Below are positions 18,414 through 24,073 of a stretch of 24,073 bases of DNA, piece by piece; position 1 is the first letter of the stretch, and every line of letters starts with the position of its first letter. The DNA comes from Apostichopus californicus. Its lineage: Eukaryota; Echinodermata; Holothuroidea; Aspidochirotida; Stichopodidae. A model generated the notes under the pieces. The model had not been told where the DNA came from. It saw nothing but the letters and a program-made list of their open reading frames with translations, and searched no databases. The stretch is from positions 1 through 24,073 of the forward strand of contig JAIPMN010211848.1 of the NCBI GenBank assembly GCA_020650975.1. Reading direction: 5' to 3'. The translations under genes and the position numbers were made by a program.

Positions 18414-19481
18414 CTGTAGGGAATTTTTTTAAAAGGTTACATAAGTCTATCCTTGTTCACCAAAACCATCCCTGTGCTTAAAACCTAAATTAATTCAAAT
18501 TTTGGTAAAATTATTACCTAAATTAGTAAACATTCCACACAGTGCCTGTAAAAGCTGAGGAAGAGCACTCTCTGCCCAAAGTGGTCTGGCTACCAATCAG
18601 AAGTTTGATTAAGATGACTCTTTTTTGGACAATCCATATGATGAGATCATATCTTGTGCTGGTTTGCTCTCAACATGCAACTGTTTATGGGTACAGTGTA
18701 ACGTATACTAAATTTGTGAAGACATATCCATGCCATTGCAATGGCAATTGTTGAATTTCTGTTCATCACACTTGGTGCTTCATTTTTAGTTTAGTTTAGT
18801 TTAGTTTAGAGACCCAAGGAATAGAAAAACAGGCTCATTTTGAGCCATCTCTTTTCGATAAGTGTTCAGAAGATAACGAGACAGGGGTGTGAATTCGCTC
18901 CCATTTCATGCCCCAGCATCTGACCACTTTCTCAAATACTAAGGTAGGTAAAGGCACCCCATTCGACATCATTGCAGTGCAGCCATAACGTTAAAGTAAA
19001 GTTGAACAACTTTGACACCCCCCCCCCAAGAGAATTAATAGTAAGGGGGAATAATCCTTATTAACTACTCTGTTCACATCCACACACTAGGTGTGATTTT
19101 GTGTTTATAAGTTGGTATTTTAACGTTATGGTATCAGCAGGAATTATGTCTTCCATATGACAATCAACTGGTGTATATTGCAAAACCTAGTGATGCATGA
19201 CAAAAGGTTAAGCTGGTGATATTAAAAACTTAGAGCAACCATGTATTGTTTCCAATTGTATTATGTATACACTGTTATAATTTGCATGAGACAGGTGCAC
19301 TAGTATTTAACTAAGAACTTTAACTTTGCACAATATTTGTTAACATTGACATTCACATAAATCTAATACTGAATAAACTGAAGATTCCTTTCAGTTCATT
19401 TGGCCGGATCTCAACAAGATGGAAGAACTGTATTTTGAATGCACCTCATATGTTCATATGTCTAAGAAGTTCAAACTGTAC
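18414..19481 (-). other. Putative intron between the two minus-strand exons
   Basis: Bounded on the minus strand by GTACAG (19481) and CTACAG (18414). It contains the (TTTAG)5 repeat at 18785-18809, the C10 run at 19018-19027 and no clear coding frame of its own. A plus-strand segment near 18604-18700 reads SFLDNPYDEI in one frame but is broken by stops. Confidence 0.4.
18785..18965 (-). mobile_element. Solo 3' end of a CR1-type LINE, minus orientation
   Basis: (TTTAG)5 at 18785-18809 is the reverse complement of a (CTAAA)n tail like the one closing the LINE at 13643-13662. On the minus strand the sequence just before the tail contains a small hairpin (GGCTCA then TGAGCC) and a T-rich stretch, as LINE 3' UTRs often do. 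This suggests a strongly 5'-truncated insertion. No RT coding is recognisable and the left limit is approximate. Confidence 0.45.
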
Positions 19482-19640
19482 CTTATTCCATGGTTGCTTG
19501 TACCTCTGTGGGATAGCATATGTTGAACACATAATAGCTTATGAACAACATCTTCAACGCAGCAATAATGGATGTAGGATACAGCAGAGGCTCCCGATCT
19601 ACTGTTATTGCTATTTTGTTTCTAAGAAATGATTTGCCAC
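19482..19640 (-). CDS. Putative internal exon of the same minus-strand gene, with a TAA near its end
   Basis: A strong acceptor with a T-rich tract (TGCTTTTTTTGTCGTGTATCAG) precedes 51 open codons. They include GGKSFLRNKIAITVDREPLL (starting at the split codon) and the hydrophobic ALKMLFISYYVFNICYP. The frame then meets TAA at 19485-19483, one base before a donor-like GTACAG. Start phase, end phase and the next exon are all compatible, so only that TAA breaks the gene. It could be a pseudogene mutation (for example CAA to TAA), a genuine alternative stop, or a misplaced splice site. The YYVFNICYP block resembles the C-terminal part of large uncharacterised SAMD3-like families. Upstream exons were not found. 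Confidence 0.42.
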
Positions 19641-19789
19641 CTGATACACGACAAAAAAAGCATTTTGTTTAGTATCTTACAGTATAAATATCCATGGATG
19701 ATACATTTAAAAAAAAAATTTAGAAATGATCCGAGCCTGTGTAACTTTGCACTCTGGATGAATTCTAGAGGTCACCGTGACGCCTTTCA

Positions 19790-19790
<1 letters not shown>

Positions 19791-19828
<38 letters not shown>
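19791..19828 (+). repeat. A38 homopolymer
   Basis: A run of 38 A residues with no interruption. A poly(A) tail of an inserted retrocopy or SINE is possible, but the sequence before it shows no recognisable body or tRNA-like head. It may simply be a microsatellite, and its length is liable to sequencing error. Confidence 0.8.
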
Positions 19829-19832
<4 letters not shown>

Positions 19833-22800
19833 TTCAAGCAACTTTGATTCTTGAGATATCGTATTTATAAGCCAAGGCGTCATATACACACGCACACATA
19901 TACACAGGGCATCCCCATCGCAAACAGTGCATTGTTAAGAGTTTACCGACCAATGCTTTAATTTCCAACTTCAACGAGACAAACAAAACAAAACAAAAAA
20001 AGTTTACAAGTGATATTAGATATTACCTATTTATCGCAAGATAAGCGTAATTTATCAGATAAAATACAACCCTGGTTTACTGATAATTATTTTTAGTCGA
20101 AATCTTGCTTCATCGGTGAAAGACCTGCTAGTATTGGTCGATGAAAAAAACCATAAACCATTGGCGTGCCATAGGGGACTAGGGGTCTGCACGACTCACT
20201 CAAGATTGAGTGTCAGCCAATCGGTGGCTTCAAACTGAAAGGGCTATCAAGAAGTTTCTTAAAGAATCTAAAATGCTATATAGCAATGCCTATACCCTGC
20301 TTAGAGATCAGTGGCTTGGCATCGTTATTACATAAACAATTGAAACGATACCCCAAAAGAATGAATGTAAGCTTACGTTTTATATGATTTACACGACGAT
20401 ATACTACATCTTGCCATCGCATATGCTTTCCTAACATACTGCACTGACATACCATATTGGGCTAACTTACACACAGTGAACCGATAGAGAGCTGTGCTGT
20501 TGGCCTAACCTCCTTGCATTGCTTATTCATATACAAAAGAACGTTTACTATAACCCATACGTAAATAAAAATAGTTAGATATTACTCAAACCACGATAGA
20601 TTAAAAGAGGTCTGAAAAGCTTTGAAATGATGACAACTTACCGTAGTTACAGAGGCTTCTCTTATTTGCGACACAATTGTTAACTTTACTATTTCGGTAA
20701 AGACTCGTTGATTGGTTAACAATAAACGTATATCCTACTTTCTATCATTCCAACATCGTAAAAAAAACGGTTCTCGTTTTATGATGCAATATTTGGTGTA
20801 TCATATTCATATTCACTTCTGCCGCACAATGAAAACTTGGATCGAGCCTGATGCATTTTTCCGACACAGTAGTTGATGTATTGTCATAAAGATTTTGTTC
20901 CCAAATGTTGTTACAATACATTTTGTAAATGGATGACAAATATTATTAACAATATGATTACTTTTAGTCGGTGAACAGTGTAAAGCTCTACCATCACAGA
21001 CATATCTTACAGTGTATTACTTGCTCACAGTTTTTATGAACCCCTGTCTAAGTTACCATTGACCAATGCAATTTATTAAGTTTTATTCAAAGTTGAACGA
21101 ATGTCCCAGTTTCCCTAACCACTACATCAAGTCGGGCCAACCCCCGCCAGCTCTGACCCCTTTCAGATTATAGTATATGAATAACTTTTCTAGCAATGTC
21201 GATTAAACACTCAAGCTTCAACGGCTACTGTTGACGATGCGTAAAGTACTTTACACACAAACGTCACACAAAAGAAACTGAAGCACATGATCAAAAGAAC
21301 CGAGAAAATTTACGCAAGTTTGCAATGAAGAAATTATGTGTGGTATGGATGCACATTTTACTTTAAATAGCAAATCTCGATGCAGAGAGAACAAACATAC
21401 TGTGACCAGAAAGAATCCTTTTCGTTATCAGATATGATAGCCTAATTCATAAATTGTCTTAACTTATAACAATGATTCTAATATTACGTGAAAGTCTCAG
21501 AAACAATTCAACTAGAACTTCGTACAATATGAGCGCTTGTTGTCAAAATAAGTGACAACAAGGACTAACGTATTGGTATTTCAGTGCACACATACTGATA
21601 TCACACAGTGGAATCTGCTATATTGACATTTGAAAGTCTTGTGCAATTTTACTTTAAAAATTCAGTAAGTTTCCCTGGTCCCATATATCAGGGTATTTAT
21701 GAATTAACTCGTTAAAGAAAGTGAAAATAGTTCATAGTGGTTTTATCAAACATTACAAAGTCTTTCAATGGAGGGATGGGAAAGAGTTTTCACACTTAAA
21801 TCATATATGCGCTGTCGCGCGTTCTGATTGGTTGGTTAGGTTTGAACTCAGCATATGAAAGAATTGCGATAATTTCAGGAAGATTTCATCGGAAGAAACA
21901 AAACTTGTAGCCTGTTTTGATTTTGTATCAATACGAATAGGGCAACTAAATAGCTAGGCTCAGTAACAAAAGTAGAACAATTTCTCTGCGCTAAAGTATG
22001 ACAATGTTGCACAACAGAAAACATAAAGACTCGAAGGTGTCGGTATAAAGTACTTAGAAATATCCGATCGCAGATGAAATTAAATTGAGCTTCAAGCGTT
22101 ACTGTTATGTTATTGTTAAATTGCAAGGTATAGTGGCTGGCATCAAACATATTTTCCCCTAACATATAAAATAATACCAAACAGATTTTTCAGGGGATTA
22201 ATATACATATGACGCTATAGAATAAGAATAGTCCGTCTTCGATTGGAGTTGACGATTGTTCATTTATTATTTTGTACTCGTTTTGATGAAATCCAATATA
22301 ATAGGCTATATAAGTATGGAATAGGCATTGCCTATCACATATACTTGTCTGGTTTTATCGTGAACTTCCCCTTTTAAGTAGCCAAATGTGGTAAACAGAA
22401 CGTTGGTTAATAACTAGTAGCATTGAGGCCTAATTTTTTGTGGTATGAGCCATATGAGCCATAAACAATTCCGGGTCCTATATTTTTGGAACCATTGGTG
22501 CCAACATATTTTGGGTTCAATTTGTTTGGGCATATATATTTTGAGCCACTTTTTTTCGGCAAAATATTATTTTGGAACATTTAGGTGCAAATTTTTAGAG
22601 AGGAGCCAAAAACACAGGAACAGTCAAAGACCTCCAGGTTTATCTAATAACCAGTTCATGTATACATTCTTATATTCAAATGACAGAAACATACCATTGA
22701 CAAATTCCAACGAATTTGCACACTACCTTCTAAGGGAAATATTCACATTCAAAGTCATAAACAACACAGTACAACCAACTGGACAATTCATAAAGTTAAC

Positions 22801-23906
22801 TAGACATAATTGAACAAGCTGGCATGTACATCACAGCCCAGTATTATGTTATATGGGTATCAGTTGTTGAAATTGCCCTCTTAGTAATGTCATTGTGAGA
22901 TGTCGAAATTGTTCAGGAAGTTATGATAGTCATACAGGTTAATAATGATCCATTTTTTGAACGTACTTTCAAAATCATCCGATTTGAAATTGCGATAATT
23001 GGTGACAGTAGATATGTGGTTCCCGTGGTCGTAAGTGCTACACATTATGAAACGGTGACGTAATTTGAACACAGTCACCATTAGTTTACATGTGTATAGT
23101 AAATCGGCTTGAAGTTCATCTGTGCTGAATTGTCCAGAGTCATTATTTTGGCTAGCACTCCAGGAGGCCGCGGCTATTACTAGTTTATTCATATGCAAAC
23201 CACATAAGAAGCAGCAAAACCACGTGACAAAATCTACAATTCCTGCAATCGAAGCTGAGGACTTCGTACTCTAGGTTGAGCGACTGCAGCATTGCTGGTC
23301 TAGTTTTAAATGGGTGTCAAATGACCCATTGAGTCTTGACCCAATTTGGGAGGGGAGGGGGGTGGGGTAAATTTTTGTTTTTGCCCTGCAAGTACCTACA
23401 ACGTAGCAGCTTCTGTGGGGCCTGCCCTTATGGACCCTGGTTGTCAGTGGTTGTTACCTGGTGCGCTCCGAAAATGCTATATTTGAGCTGCACTTAAATT
23501 GCCTACGCTACAACACTGGTAAGAATTCAGAACACCTTCAGGCTTTTTGTTTCTTGCTATTTGCAAGAAGTATTTATGACATCCTTTTGATTGTTTGTTT
23601 AAGCATCCTATAACATTGCACGAAGACATGGCAATTTCAGAAGCAAAACCTGAACTTTGATGGTTAAAGATCATTTCAAGTCACCAGATCACAAAGTCTC
23701 AGAAAGTACAAAGCAATTCTAGAATGAACTTCATGGTACGTGATATGTGTTAAAGAGCGTGTCAAAATCACCATAACAGATTCCTCCCAGAGGAGTTTGG
23801 TACAACCTATCCGTTGTGAAATGAGCACAGAAACATGCCTGGCCGAGCCCAGTGGAGTATTAATGTGTTGGGGGTCTGTCACAGAGGCAACTTCCAACGA
23901 CAATAG
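19829..23906. other. Long intergenic or intronic stretch, no supportable gene
   Basis: AT-rich sequence with scattered ORFs of 60-120 codons on both strands. The longest (22445-22813 plus strand; 22890-23198 and 21875-22180 minus strand) lack motifs I can name. A CCAAT word at 22293-22297, the TATA-like CTATATAAG at 22306-22314 and the palindrome ATAGGCATTGCCTAT at 22321-22335 make a promoter-like cluster with no gene following. Around 22470-22600 the word TATTTTGG recurs loosely. No tRNA or rRNA was seen. Confidence 0.5.
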
Positions 23907-24072
23907 TCAGCTTATCAGCTCCCAAATGGCCAATGGCAAGGTTTCGGCACGGGGTTTGCTTTTAGCCTTTTTGATGGCATTTTCAATAGTACCCCGAAAA
24001 TACTGTCTGTTAAGGAGGTGTTGTGACAGTTCTTTAGTGCGGGAATCAAAATCGACTTCAGAGGAGCAAACA
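23907..24072 (-). pseudogene. Fragment resembling the C-terminal RT region of a Penelope-like element
   Basis: From the right window edge, one minus-strand frame runs 54 codons to a TGA at 23909-23907. It begins VCSSEVDFDSRTKELSQHLL and continues through an NRQYF and an AIKKAK segment. Penelope-like and related retroelements have, just after the RT palm, a helical region with a CS-x-x-x-x-F start, a run of charged helix residues, an RGY-like turn and an AI-x-x-A helix. The order and spacing here match that shape. The frame leaves the window, and downstream sequence loses the match. The assignment is from remembered family shape only; another retroelement family is possible. Confidence 0.4.
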
Positions 24073-24073
24073 T

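Noticed and set aside
19707-19895. 62-codon minus-strand frame with a poly-Phe run
   Set aside because: The frame is held open by the A38 tract read as Phe codons; there is no other support.
20070-20080. CCCTGGT words at ~20071 and ~23426 resembling the inverted-repeat element's ends
   Set aside because: The match stops after seven bases and there is no inverted partner nearby.
22445-22813. 122-codon plus-strand frame
   Set aside because: First half is low-complexity TATTTTGG-type sequence. The second half looks somewhat protein-like but has no motif, no good splice sites and no recognised family.
22890-23198. 102-codon minus-strand frame
   Set aside because: Composition is acceptable but no domain, signal or splice context was seen. 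It could be an exon, but there is no evidence to claim it.

Overview
This window looks like nuclear DNA from an invertebrate animal, probably marine. The evidence is intron-split exons with consensus splice sites (including an immunoglobulin V-type domain exon), low gene density, and a typical metazoan mix of mobile elements: a Polinton/Maverick relic, a CR1-superfamily LINE, a possible Penelope-like fragment and several non-autonomous inverted-repeat elements. The species cannot be fixed from sequence alone. A deuterostome or other marine invertebrate is a guess.

Layout. Positions ~700-4730 hold a decaying Polinton (Maverick/adintovirus-like) segment, all on the + strand and tightly packed. 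In order it has a possible DNA polymerase B C-terminal remnant, an intact A32/FtsK-type packaging ATPase, a small ORF with a possible Bcl-2-like motif and an in-frame stop, a short basic-tailed protein, a conserved gene split by a frameshift, a retroviral-type integrase with chromodomain (one frameshift and one stop), and the first part of a possible capsid protein. Positions 5045-7967 form a separate inverted-repeat element. Its ends share a 16/17-match terminal repeat, and inside each end lies a minisatellite array built on related words in opposite orientation. A 24/29-bp alternating minisatellite (8072-8391) and a ~614-bp inverted-repeat element (8443-9056) follow.

Positions 10548-13662 are a CR1-superfamily LINE. 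It keeps a PHD-like finger, an SGNH esterase, the end of the endonuclease and the reverse transcriptase, followed by a (CTAAA)4 tail. Most of the endonuclease is deleted, and stops and frameshifts are scattered through the rest.

Host coding material comes after that. On the + strand, a signal-peptide exon (14462-14555) and a V-set Ig exon (15639-15968) share a phase-1 junction and form the start of a secreted or membrane Ig-superfamily gene. On the - strand, two exons (19640-19482 and 18413-18244) also join in matching phase, but the join carries a TAA. I found neither the later Ig exons nor the upstream exons of the minus-strand gene. The last 4 kb is mostly empty apart from a possible Penelope-type fragment at the right edge.

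The Polinton genes would once have acted together in replication, packaging, capsid formation and integration. Only the ATPase frame is now visibly uninterrupted, so this is a fossil rather than a working system.
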